A DNA stretch of 64,000 bases, from contig PHAL01000005.1 of NCBI GenBank assembly GCA_002840355.1, positions 60,929-124,928 of the forward strand. Reading direction: 5' to 3'. Positions 33,576 to 41,870 of this stretch are shown piece by piece. The notes beneath the pieces are model-generated. The model was given only the letters and a program-made list of their open reading frames with translations, was not told the origin of the DNA and ran no database searches. Source of the DNA: Elusimicrobia bacterium HGW-Elusimicrobia-3 (GTDB lineage: Bacteria; Elusimicrobiota; Elusimicrobia; Elusimicrobiales; UBA9959). Positions within the stretch are counted from its first letter, which is position 1; each line of letters opens with the position of its first letter. The position numbers and the translations under genes were made by a program.

Positions 33576-35255
33576 ATGAAGAAAAAAAGCCTCCCCCTCG
33601 CGCTTGCCGCGGCATTCCTTATTGGCGCAGCCCCGTCGTACGCCCAGCAGGCCCTGCTCTGGGTGCCCTCAGGCGAAGCCGGCCTGGAAGAAGTGACGGC
33701 CGCGCTGGAGGCGGACAAGGACCTGCGGCTCACCGCGGCTTTCTCCTCCCTGCCCCAGGCCCTGGCCGGGCGCCTGAAGACCCTGGAGGCCGAGGGGCGC
33801 CTGGAACTGGCCCTGCGCCCGGCCGGCGACCCGCCGCTGCCGCTGCTCTATTACCCAGCCGCCGACGAAGTGAAATGGGAGGGCAAGCCTTCCACCGCGG
33901 CCATGCAGTCCGACCAGTATTTCCTCTCCCTGCGGCTCAGCCTGGCCAGGAGTGCCGCCTTCAAGGAACTGGGCAAGGGCCCGGCCGGCCTGGTGTCCCC
34001 TCCCGGCGGGCTGGCCGCGGATTATTTCCCGCTGGCCCGGGCGCTGGGCGTCAGCTGGATAGCCTGCGGCCCGCTGGCCTCCACGGCCGCCGTAATGCAG
34101 GCCGGCGGCGTGTACGCCGTGCCTTTCGCGCCCTATTCCACGGCCGCCGCTACGGGGCCTTTCCTTGTTTTCGACGAGACCGCCGCGGCCGACCCGGCCG
34201 CCCTGCGCGCCCTGCTGACGGCGGAGCTCAGGTCCTTCGCGCCGCAGGCCCGGCTTACCGTTTCCGAGGCCCTCAAGACCGCCGTCTCCACGGCCGCGGA
34301 GCCCGGCGAGATCTCGGCCGCCGCCTCGCCCTGGGACGGGGATTATTCCCGCCTGGCCGCCGGGCGGCTGCAGGCCGGCGCGCTGGCGGCGCTGGCCCGT
34401 ACCCGCGCCGACCTGATGCTCCACCTCAACGCCGCGCAGGGCGACTACCGCAGGGCCGCGCCGGCTTTCGAAGCCTATTTTTCAGCCGAGGACGGCGCCA
34501 CGCTGCTGGCGCTGGCCTCCGCCGGGGAAGAAGCGGCCTCCGAAGCGGAGACCCGCCTGCGCGGCTCGCTGGCCGACTCCTACCGCCTGATGAACAAGCA
34601 GCCTCCGCCCTGGGCCTTCTCCAGCCTGACCGACGCCGACGCCGGCGCGGCCGCCGCCGGCAAACTGGCCGTGGAAAAGATAGCCGGCGGCTTCCTGATC
34701 AGCAACTCAGACAGGCCCGCCGTGCCCCCCGCCGCCACCCCCGGCCTGCCCGCCGGCGCCGACCCGGCCCGGGTCTGGAAACTGGCGGCGCTCAAGGTCA
34801 CCGACGGCCCCGCCGGCACGCTGTTCCAGTTCAAGCCGGCCGCCCTGGACAACGCGCACAAGAACGCCTCGGGCTTCAGCCACCTCAGGCTGGACCTCTA
34901 CATGGACGTCAACCACCGCCCGCGCGCCGGCGCCACCCGCCCGCTGCAGGGCCGCCCTTTCAGGCTTTACCCCATGAACGCCTGGGAGTACGCCCTGGAA
35001 ATTTCCCCCGCCGGGGCCGCGCTGCACAAGCTCACCCCGCGCGGCCCGGCCAAGACCGCCGACCTGCGCGTGACCGCGGAGGACGGCTGGATAAAGGTGC
35101 TGGTGCCCCCCGCCGCCATGCGCGGCACGCCCGCTTTCTGGAGCTACGCCGCGCTGCTGCTGGCTCCCGCCGGCGACGAGTACGCGATCGCCGACTATAT
35201 CGCCGAGGACGTCGCCAACGGCTACATCTACGCCGTCCGCCCCGGCAAGCTTTGA
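33576..35255 (+). CDS. Secreted protein, GH57-like front and glucodextranase-C-like end
   Basis: A 559-residue secreted protein with a signal peptide (about 1-23). The first 350 residues loosely follow the order of a GH57-type glycosidase fold (YYPAADEVKWEG, LGVSWIACGP, LVFDETAA), but I do not see its catalytic Glu/Asp motifs, so it may be inactive. The C-terminal 170 residues (VWKLAALKVTDGPAGTLFQF, LRLDLYMDVNHRPRAGATRPL, AWEYALEIS) resemble the binding module at the end of glucodextranase-like amylolytic proteins. It follows the CBM48-like gene by 1 bp. The assignment is tentative. Confidence 0.5.
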   Translation: MKKKSLPLALAAAFLIGAAPSYAQQALLWVPSGEAGLEEVTAALEADKDLRLTAAFSSLPQALAGRLKTLEAEGRLELALRPAGDPPLPLLYYPAADEVKWEGKPSTAAMQSDQYFLSLRLSLARSAAFKELGKGPAGLVSPPGGLAADYFPLARALGVSWIACGPLASTAAVMQAGGVYAVPFAPYSTAAATGPFLVFDETAAADPAALRALLTAELRSFAPQARLTVSEALKTAVSTAAEPGEISAAASPWDGDYSRLAAGRLQAGALAALARTRADLMLHLNAAQGDYRRAAPAFEAYFSAEDGATLLALASAGEEAASEAETRLRGSLADSYRLMNKQPPPWAFSSLTDADAGAAAAGKLAVEKIAGGFLISNSDRPAVPPAATPGLPAGADPARVWKLAALKVTDGPAGTLFQFKPAALDNAHKNASGFSHLRLDLYMDVNHRPRAGATRPLQGRPFRLYPMNAWEYALEISPAGAALHKLTPRGPAKTADLRVTAEDGWIKVLVPPAAMRGTPAFWSYAALLLAPAGDEYAIADYIAEDVANGYIYAVRPGKL

Positions 35256-35280
35256 CCGTCAGTTAAACTCAGGAGGCGCT

Positions 35281-36039
35281 ATGGCCGACAGGGATAAAAT
35301 AGTTTCGTTCGCGGATTCCTACCTGGATTCCCGCAATATCAAGGACGCTTCTCTCAACGGCCTGCAGGCCGAGGGCCGGAGCGAGGTCAAAAAAATAGCC
35401 TTCGGGGTTTCGGCCTCGCTGGAATGCATCAAGCGGGCCGCGGCCTGCGGCGCCGACATGCTGATAGTGCACCACGGCCTGGTCTGGGAGCGGCAGGCGC
35501 AGACCTTCACCGGCCCCCTCAAGCGCAAGCTGGAAACCCTTTTTACCGCCGGCCTCTCGCTCTGCGCCTGGCACTTGCCGCTGGATAAACACCCGGTAGC
35601 GGGCAACAACGCCCGCCTGCTGGCCCTGCTCGGCGCCAAAGGCCTGAAGCCTTTCGGCAGCTACGACGGCCAGGCCATCGGCTGGCGCGGCACCCTGCCC
35701 AGGCCCCTGACCATAAACGACATCGCCGCGGCCCTGGCCATCAAGCTCGACGCCGAGCCGCTCTGCTTCCGCTTCGGCACCGAGAAGATCCGCACCGTCG
35801 GGGCGGTCAGCGGCGGCGCGGCGCGCATGTTCGACCAGGCCGTGGCGGCCGGGCTGGACCTCTACCTCACGGGCGAGGTGAGCGAAGGCACGCAGGAGTA
35901 CGCCCGCGAGACGCGCGGCAACTTCATAGCGGCCGGCCACTACAACTCGGAGAAGCCCGGCGTGCAGGCGCTGGCCGGCGTGCTGGAGAAGAAGTTCGGC
36001 GTGAAGACCGAGTTCATCGACATCCCCAACCCGGCCTGA
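35281..36039 (+). CDS. Nif3-like dinuclear metal center protein
   Basis: A 252-residue Nif3/YbgI-family protein. Metal-binding parts are visible: DMLIVHHGLVW, CAWHLPLDKHP and near the end AAGHYNSEKPGVQAL. These proteins form hexameric rings with two metal ions per subunit; the family has been linked to GTP cyclohydrolase-like activity, but the role in most bacteria is unsettled. AGGAGG precedes the ATG. A terminator follows. Confidence 0.9.
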   Translation: MADRDKIVSFADSYLDSRNIKDASLNGLQAEGRSEVKKIAFGVSASLECIKRAAACGADMLIVHHGLVWERQAQTFTGPLKRKLETLFTAGLSLCAWHLPLDKHPVAGNNARLLALLGAKGLKPFGSYDGQAIGWRGTLPRPLTINDIAAALAIKLDAEPLCFRFGTEKIRTVGAVSGGAARMFDQAVAAGLDLYLTGEVSEGTQEYARETRGNFIAAGHYNSEKPGVQALAGVLEKKFGVKTEFIDIPNPA

Positions 36040-36053
36040 GCCCGCTCCCGCAT

Positions 36054-36090
36054 AAATGAAAAAGGCCGCCTCCGCGGCCTTTTTTCATTT
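36054..36090. terminator. Bidirectional rho-independent terminator
   Basis: AAAAAGGCCGC and GCGGCCTTTTTT form a strong stem with a CTCC loop, extended by AATG/CATT. It separates the Nif3 gene from the convergent MFS gene. Confidence 0.92.
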
Positions 36091-36101
36091 CCCGCCGGGG
36101 G

Positions 36102-37334
36102 CTAGGCCGGCTTGTAGTCTATGCGCGGCAGCAGCAGGATGACGAAGGAGAGGGCCAGCACGGCGGCGGCGTTCATGGCTATGCAGAAATTAACGGAGAG
36201 GCGCTCGGCCAGCACGCCGTTGACCATGAAGGCCAGCGGCATCACCGCGTAGGCCAGCGTGGTCAGCACCGAGAAGAACCGGCCCTTCATCTCGTCGGGC
36301 ACGGTGGCCTGGAACAGCGTGAGCGCCAGCGTGTTGCCGCCGCCCAGCGCCGCCCCCGCCCCGAAGAGCAGCGCGCAGAGCAGGTACTTGTTCTCGGCGA
36401 AATACAGCCCGCCGAAGCTCAGCCCCATCAGCAGCACGCTGGCGAACAGCCAACCGTAGATATTGCCGTAGGATTTCCTGAAGCTCAGCGAGGCCGCCAG
36501 GGCCGCCGAGCCCAGGGCGAAGAAGGTCTCGAACACGGCCAGCCAGGTCACCGACTCGTTGAGGCGGAACTTCACTATCATCGGGATCAGGATGAGTATC
36601 GGCGACACGAAGAAGTTGAACAGCGCGAAAGCGAGGATCAGCGAGAGGATGGGCCTGTGGCCGAAGGTGTAGGCCAGCCCCTCCCTGAACTCGGCCATGA
36701 AGGAGCTCTCGGTCCTGGCCTCCGGGTCGAGGTTTGTCCGTATGCCCAGCACGGCCGCGAACGAGGCGGCGTAGCCGGCCGCGTTGAACAGGAACGCCCC
36801 CGCCACTCCGGCGGCGGCCATCAGCACGCTGCCCAGCGCCGAGCCGAACACGTTGGACAGCTGCAGCACGGAGGCGTCGGCCGCCACCGCCTGCGGCATT
36901 TTTTCCGGCGAGGTCAGCCGCAGGATGGAGGCCGCCACGGCCGACTCGAACAGCGGCCCGAAGCCGGCGATCAGGAAACAGATGGAGTAGAGCCACCACA
37001 GGTTCAGCCGGCCGCTGAAGAGCAGCAGCGCCAGCGCCAGCACCAGGGCGGCGCGCGCGGCGTCGGCGGCCAGCATCACCCGGCGCTTGTTGGTGCGGTC
37101 GGACAGCGTGCCCAGCAGCGGTCCGAACAGCACCACCGGCAGCACGTTGACCGCCATGATGAGCCCCAGGTGGAACTTGGAGCGCTCCCCGGCGGTGGAG
37201 AGCACCCACCAGGCGATGGCGATGGAGAAGAACTTGTCGCCCACGGCGGAGATGATGCGCCCGAGGAACAGGCGCCGGAAGTCGGCGAACAGGGCCAGCG
37301 GGTGGGTCTTCAGTTCCCCAATGATCTCTTTCAT
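36102..37334 (-). CDS. MFS transporter
   Basis: A 410-residue major facilitator with about 12 hydrophobic helices. The loop GPLLGTLSDRTNKRRVMLAADAAR between helices 2 and 3 is the MFS motif A, and the front (FRRLFLGRIISAVGDKFFSIAIAWWVL) matches the macrolide-efflux-like branch that includes MefA-type proteins. The substrate is unknown. A TAGAAT hexamer 6 nt before the ATG and the lack of a ribosome-binding site suggest a leaderless mRNA. It is divergent from the purine permease gene. Confidence 0.87.
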   Translation of the reverse strand: MKEIIGELKTHPLALFADFRRLFLGRIISAVGDKFFSIAIAWWVLSTAGERSKFHLGLIMAVNVLPVVLFGPLLGTLSDRTNKRRVMLAADAARAALVLALALLLFSGRLNLWWLYSICFLIAGFGPLFESAVAASILRLTSPEKMPQAVAADASVLQLSNVFGSALGSVLMAAAGVAGAFLFNAAGYAASFAAVLGIRTNLDPEARTESSFMAEFREGLAYTFGHRPILSLILAFALFNFFVSPILILIPMIVKFRLNESVTWLAVFETFFALGSAALAASLSFRKSYGNIYGWLFASVLLMGLSFGGLYFAENKYLLCALLFGAGAALGGGNTLALTLFQATVPDEMKGRFFSVLTTLAYAVMPLAFMVNGVLAERLSVNFCIAMNAAAVLALSFVILLLPRIDYKPA

Positions 37335-37340
37335 GATTCA

Positions 37341-37346
37341 ATTCTA
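37341..37346 (-). promoter_or_regulatory. -10 element placed for a leaderless MFS mRNA
   Basis: TAGAAT on the minus strand ends 6 nt before the ATG at 37334. No clear -35 box. Confidence 0.4.
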
Positions 37347-37381
37347 TAAAATCCGGCCGCGCGACTTTCATTAAAAACATA

Positions 37382-37390
37382 TGCTAAATT
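37382..37390 (+). promoter_or_regulatory. Extended -10 element placed for a leaderless NCS2 mRNA
   Basis: TGC-TAAATT ends 6 nt before the ATG at 37397, so the start site 7 nt after the box is the A of the ATG. Confidence 0.45.
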
Positions 37391-37396
37391 ATCCGC

Positions 37397-38821
37397 ATGG
37401 ATAAATTTTTCAAGTTCGCGGAGCGCGGCACCGATCTGAAGACCGAGTTCCTGGCCGGCACGGCCACCTTCCTGACGATGGCCTATATCATCTTCGTGAA
37501 CCCCGGCATCCTGTCCGCCGCCGGCGTGCCGTTCGCGGGCGCGGTCACCGCCACCGCCCTGGGCGCCGCCGCGATGAGCGTGCTGATGGGCCTGGCCACC
37601 AACCGGCCGCTGGCGCTGGCCAGCGGCATGGGCATCAACGCCGTCATCACCTTCTCCGTCATCGGCTTCCAGCAGGCCAATGTGCCGTGGCAGGTGGGCA
37701 TGGCGGTGATCTTCGTCGAGGGCCTGCTGATCCTGGCCCTCGTGGTCACCGGCTTCCGCGAGGCCGTGATGAACGCCATCCCGCTCAACCTCAAGCGCGC
37801 CATCGGCGTGGGCATCGGCCTGTTCATCACCCTTATCGGCCTCAACCAGGGCGGCCTCATCCGCCCCGCCCCCGTAACGCTGGTCTCGCTCGGGGATTTC
37901 TCGCAGCCCTATGTCTGGATAGCCCTTATCGGCTTTTTCTCCACGGCCTTCTTCATGGCCGCCAAGATCAAGGGCGACATACTCTGGGGCATACTGACGG
38001 CGACCGCGGCCGCGCTGCTGTTCGGCGTCACCTCGGCGCCCGCCTCGGCCGTCTCCGCCCCCGACTTCTCCACTTTCTTCGCCCCCTTCCAGTACGTCAA
38101 CGGCACCCCCGCCCTGTTCCAGGCGCTGACGCCGGCGCTGGGCTTCGTCATCTTCGCCATCATGCTCACCGACTTCTTCGACACCATGGGCACGGTGGTG
38201 GCCGTGGGCGAGCAGGCCGGCTTCGTCAACAAGGACGGCTCGGTAAGGGATATCAACAAGATCCTGCTGGTAGACTCCGCCGCCGCGGTCACGGGCGGCC
38301 TGCTGGGCGCCAGCTCCATCACCACCTACGTGGAGTCGGCCGCGGGCGTGGCCGAGGGCGGGCGCACCGGCCTCTCCCCCATCATCACGGGCCTGCTCTT
38401 CGCCCTTTGCGCCTTCTTCTCGCCGCTGGTGCAGATGATAGGCGGCGGCTTCCGCCTGGAGAACGCCGCGCAATACCGCCTGCTGGTCAGCAGCGGCTTC
38501 ACCGCCCCGGCCGACGTGCTGTCGCCGGGCTACGGCGACTACTTCGTCTACCCCATCACCGCGGGCGCGCTGATCATAGTGGGCTCGCTGCTGATGAAGA
38601 CGGTGCGCGATATAGACTGGGACAAATTCGACGAGGCCCTGCCGGCCTTCCTGACGCTGGTGGGCATCCCGCTGACCTACAATATCAGCTACGGCATAGG
38701 CTTCGGCTTCATCACCTACACGGCCATGCGGCTGGTCCGCGGCAGGTGGCGCGAGGTACACCCGCTGATGTACGTCGTCAGCGCGGCCTTCCTGCTGTCT
38801 TTCGTATTGGCCTCCTGGTAG
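37397..38821 (+). CDS. NCS2-family purine permease (AzgA-like)
   Basis: A 474-residue transporter with many hydrophobic helices. AzgA-branch wording is clear: TFLTMAYIIFVNPGIL near the front, ASGMGINAVITF, MLTDFFDTMGTVVAVGEQAG and GASSITTYVESAAGVAEGGRTGL. The branch imports adenine, guanine or hypoxanthine by proton symport; the exact base is not predictable. Length is slightly above the usual 430-450. No ribosome-binding site is present. Confidence 0.93.
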   Translation: MDKFFKFAERGTDLKTEFLAGTATFLTMAYIIFVNPGILSAAGVPFAGAVTATALGAAAMSVLMGLATNRPLALASGMGINAVITFSVIGFQQANVPWQVGMAVIFVEGLLILALVVTGFREAVMNAIPLNLKRAIGVGIGLFITLIGLNQGGLIRPAPVTLVSLGDFSQPYVWIALIGFFSTAFFMAAKIKGDILWGILTATAAALLFGVTSAPASAVSAPDFSTFFAPFQYVNGTPALFQALTPALGFVIFAIMLTDFFDTMGTVVAVGEQAGFVNKDGSVRDINKILLVDSAAAVTGGLLGASSITTYVESAAGVAEGGRTGLSPIITGLLFALCAFFSPLVQMIGGGFRLENAAQYRLLVSSGFTAPADVLSPGYGDYFVYPITAGALIIVGSLLMKTVRDIDWDKFDEALPAFLTLVGIPLTYNISYGIGFGFITYTAMRLVRGRWREVHPLMYVVSAAFLLSFVLASW

Positions 38822-38852
38822 AGAATTAATTTCGTATAATTTCAGCGGGGTT

Positions 38853-40172
38853 ATGTCTTACCATTCTAAACTCAAAACCGACCTGCAGGGCGCCGCTGCG
38901 GCGGGCCTCATTACGCCCGAACAGGCGGACAAGGTCTGGGAGCGCTCCTACTCCCTGCGCGCCTTCGCCTCTTTCAAGGCCGCCCACTGGATCGGCGCCG
39001 CCGCCGGGCTGTTCGTGGCCCTGGGCCTCATACTCGTAGTGGCCAGCAACTGGGACAAGATAGGCGCCATAGCCAAGATGGGCGCTTTCCTGCTGCTCTT
39101 CTACGGCGTGGGCGAGGCGGTGCTGCGCCTGGAGGACAAGCCAGCCGCCGCCATACCGCTGGAAACCCTCTGGTTCTTCATGCCGGTGCTGGGCATCGGC
39201 CTGTACGCGCAGATCTTCAACCTCAGCGGCGACCCCGTTAAGCCTTATCTGGTCTGGGCCGGTCTCGCCGCCCCTCTGGCGCTGCTTTCCAAGAGGCCGC
39301 TGGCCGCCTACCTGACCTCCATACTGCTGTTCGCCGTGCTCTACTGGGGCACGCTGGGCTCTACCAATATGCTCTCCCTGACGGCCCGCCGCAACGACAT
39401 TGCCCAGCCGCTCTGGCACTGGGCGCTGGCGCTGGCCTCGCTGGGCGCGGGCGTCCTCATATATCCCGGCAGGAAGACCGGCCTGCCGCTGGGCGCCGGG
39501 GTGGTCTGGCTCTTCGTCCTGATGGTGGCCGACACGGCCATAAAAGTGCGCTCCCAGGCCCTGGTGCTGCTGGCCGGCATGTCGCTGGCCGTGCTGTGGC
39601 TCACCTACGGCCGCGAGACCGCCGAGGAAAAAGCCGGCCTGCCGCTCACCGCCTGGACCGCGGCGGTATACCTGATGACCTTCTTCTGGCATTACCGGCC
39701 GAGCTCCTATTCCGGCTACGGCGGCTCCGACACCGCCGCCGGCGGCGTGCTGACCTGGATCCTCTTCGCCGGGGCCCTGGTCAGCGCTCTGTTCCGCAAG
39801 CAGCGCATGCTCCCCGAGGGCGCTACCGAGGATTACCTGGCCAAGGCGCTGCTCGCGGCCTCCATGTTCGGCGCCTTCCTGCTGTTCGACGCCAGCGAGG
39901 GCTCGGCCAAGCTCCTGGCCGTCATAGCCAACCTGCTGCTCGCCGCCTACGGCGCCGGCTGCATAGTCAGCGGCGCCAGGACCGCCAACGAGCGGCTGAT
40001 CAACCGCGGTGTGCTGGTGATCACGCTCACCGCCATAACCCGCTTCGTGGACCTTTTCGGCGGCCTGCTCAAGAGCGGCGTCGCCTTTATCATAACCGGC
40101 CTGGCCTTCGGGGCGCTGGCCTATTTCGTCAACCGGGGCCGCAAGGCCCTGATAGAATCGGTGAAGAAATGA
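38853..40172 (+). CDS. DUF2157 membrane protein
   Basis: A 439-residue protein. The N-terminal soluble segment (LITPEQADKVWERSYSLRAFASFKAAHWIGAAAGLFVALGLILVVASNWDKIG) is the DUF2157 signature, followed by many membrane helices. It is coupled by an ATGA overlap to a GDYXXLXY-family gene, its usual partner in other bacteria. The function of the pair is unknown. TATAAT lies 12 nt before the ATG. Confidence 0.85.
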   Translation: MSYHSKLKTDLQGAAAAGLITPEQADKVWERSYSLRAFASFKAAHWIGAAAGLFVALGLILVVASNWDKIGAIAKMGAFLLLFYGVGEAVLRLEDKPAAAIPLETLWFFMPVLGIGLYAQIFNLSGDPVKPYLVWAGLAAPLALLSKRPLAAYLTSILLFAVLYWGTLGSTNMLSLTARRNDIAQPLWHWALALASLGAGVLIYPGRKTGLPLGAGVVWLFVLMVADTAIKVRSQALVLLAGMSLAVLWLTYGRETAEEKAGLPLTAWTAAVYLMTFFWHYRPSSYSGYGGSDTAAGGVLTWILFAGALVSALFRKQRMLPEGATEDYLAKALLAASMFGAFLLFDASEGSAKLLAVIANLLLAAYGAGCIVSGARTANERLINRGVLVITLTAITRFVDLFGGLLKSGVAFIITGLAFGALAYFVNRGRKALIESVKK

Positions 40173-40675
40173 GCAAACTCCGCATAGTGCTTCTCGCCCA
40201 GCTGGCCTTCTTCGCCGCCTGGGGCGGCTGGCTGCTGTCCTCGCGCAACGCCGATTCCCCCGAGTTCTACCTGGAGACCGCGCCGGTGGACCCGCGCGAC
40301 CTCATCAGCGGCACCTACGTGGCCCTCACCTACGACATCTCCCGCCCCACGGCCGGCAGCTGCCCCGCCTTCAGGAATTTCGGCCCGGTGTTCGTAAAAC
40401 TGGCGCACCGCGGCAAGCTGGTCAATCTAGAAAGCGGCCCGGTGCCGGTACACGAAGCCGTGGACTGCAGCGCCAATCCCCCGCAGGAACCCGGCTGGGT
40501 GGCCGCCAGCCTGCAGCACGGCTTTGGCGGCATGACGGCCTTGTACGGCATAGAGAAATTTTTCCTCAACGAGAACGACCCACTCAAGGACGCCCGCAGC
40601 GGGACGGTAGTAGCCAAGGTTAAAGTGGGCCACGCCCGCCGCCTGGACCTGCTGGCCCTGGTAAAGAAAATTTAG
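40169..40675 (+). CDS. GDYXXLXY-family protein
   Basis: A 168-residue protein with an N-terminal membrane helix (RIVLLAQLAFFAAWGGWLL) and the motif DLISGTYVALTYDI, a variant of GDYxxLxY in which Asp is Thr. The family is found next to DUF2157 membrane proteins and both are of unknown function. The start overlaps the DUF2157 stop (ATGA), so the longer frame upstream is not used. The outer part has two Cys residues (SCPAF and DCSAN) that could form a disulfide. Confidence 0.83.
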   Translation: MSKLRIVLLAQLAFFAAWGGWLLSSRNADSPEFYLETAPVDPRDLISGTYVALTYDISRPTAGSCPAFRNFGPVFVKLAHRGKLVNLESGPVPVHEAVDCSANPPQEPGWVAASLQHGFGGMTALYGIEKFFLNENDPLKDARSGTVVAKVKVGHARRLDLLALVKKI

Positions 40676-40751
40676 TCCGCCAGCCGGCCGCACCGCCGTT
40701 ACCGACCGCTGGCGCAAACCGCGGCCGGTTTGCCCAAACAAAGGAGCCCCT

Positions 40752-41813
40752 ATGCAGAGAACACAGGAAATGACCAGCGTGCAGCCGGACTGGGAGAATT
40801 TCTATCCCCGCCCCGTCTCCGAAAAGATCCCCTTTTTCTCCAACGACGGGCGCCTTTACGACTGCCTGTTCGCCCAGCAGTTCGACCGCGACCTGCTGAC
40901 CCTACTGTTCCGCACGGCCGACCGCCTGCGCGAGGTGACGCAGCACAAGGAGGGCGCCGACTACATCGCCTCGCTGCTCTCCGACAAGCGCGCCATGCTC
41001 TACTTCGCGCAGCCCTCCACCCGCACGTTCATGTCTTTCCTCAACGCGGCCCACGTCCTGGGCATCAAGACCAGCGAGATCCGCGACACCAGCACCTCCT
41101 CCGAGGTCAAGGGCGAGACCCCCGAGGACACGGTGCGCACCTTCTCGAGCTACGTGGACCTGATCATCATGCGCCACCCCACGCCCGGCTTCGTGGAGAA
41201 AACGGCCTGGCTGATGAACCGCACCGGCCGCCCGGTGCCTATCATCAGCGGCGGCTCCGGCAAGGACCAGCACCCCACGCAGGCGCTGCTCGACACCTAC
41301 ACGCTCTACCGCAGCTTCAACGGCGACATGGACGACAAGCACATAGTGATGGTGGGCGACCTCAAGCGCGGCCGCACCGTGCGCTCGCTGTCCTACCTGA
41401 TGAAGAACTACAAGAAGATCTCGCTGTCCTTCGTCTCCCCCAAGGAGTTCCGCATGGAGACCGACATCCTGGACTTCCTCAAGCGCCACAATATCCCGTT
41501 CCAGGAGACCGAGGATTTCAAGGGCGTCATGAAGACGGCCGACGCCATTTACATGACGCGCATACAGGACGAGCACGACCGGGACGGCGAGAGCAAGGGC
41601 GTGGATTATTCCCCTTTCTACTTCCGCAAGGAGAACCTGGGCGACATCAAGAAGACCTGCGTGATCATGCACCCGCTGCCGCGCCGCCACGAGATAGAGG
41701 TGAGCGTGGACGACGACCCCCGCGCCGTGTTCTGGCGGCAGGAGCGCAACGGCATGTGGGCCCGCGCCGCCCTGATGGCCTACATCTTCGGCGTAGACGG
41801 AAAGGTCCGGTAA
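40752..41813 (+). CDS. pyrB: Aspartate carbamoyltransferase
   Basis: A 353-residue carbamoyltransferase with the carbamoyl phosphate loop PSTRTFMSF, the second-substrate region KGETPEDTVRTFSSYVDLIIMRHP, HPTQALLDTYTLYR and HPLPRRHEIEV. The DLKRGRTVRSLSYL wording fits ATCase rather than ornithine carbamoyltransferase. It makes carbamoyl aspartate for pyrimidine synthesis. It is about 40 residues longer than most PyrB proteins, mainly at the N-terminus. AAGGAG precedes the ATG and a terminator follows. No pyrI or other pyrimidine genes are near. Confidence 0.88.
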   Translation: MQRTQEMTSVQPDWENFYPRPVSEKIPFFSNDGRLYDCLFAQQFDRDLLTLLFRTADRLREVTQHKEGADYIASLLSDKRAMLYFAQPSTRTFMSFLNAAHVLGIKTSEIRDTSTSSEVKGETPEDTVRTFSSYVDLIIMRHPTPGFVEKTAWLMNRTGRPVPIISGGSGKDQHPTQALLDTYTLYRSFNGDMDDKHIVMVGDLKRGRTVRSLSYLMKNYKKISLSFVSPKEFRMETDILDFLKRHNIPFQETEDFKGVMKTADAIYMTRIQDEHDRDGESKGVDYSPFYFRKENLGDIKKTCVIMHPLPRRHEIEVSVDDDPRAVFWRQERNGMWARAALMAYIFGVDGKVR

Positions 41814-41824
41814 GCTTACCGGCC

Positions 41825-41863
41825 AAAACAAAAGCCCCCGGTTTTGCCGGGGGCTTTTTATTT
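41825..41863. terminator. Rho-independent terminator, copy 1 of an identical pair
   Basis: AAAGCCCCCGG and CCGGGGGCTTT form an 11-bp stem with a TTTTG loop, with A and T runs on the two sides, so it works in both directions. The 39-nt sequence recurs exactly at 43745-43783. Confidence 0.92.
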
Positions 41864-41870
41864 TAAAGGT

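Noticed and set aside
37331..38761. 476-codon minus-strand open frame opposite the NCS2 permease
   Set aside because: It is an antisense shadow of a confident transporter gene, with low-complexity Gly/His/Glu/Arg composition.
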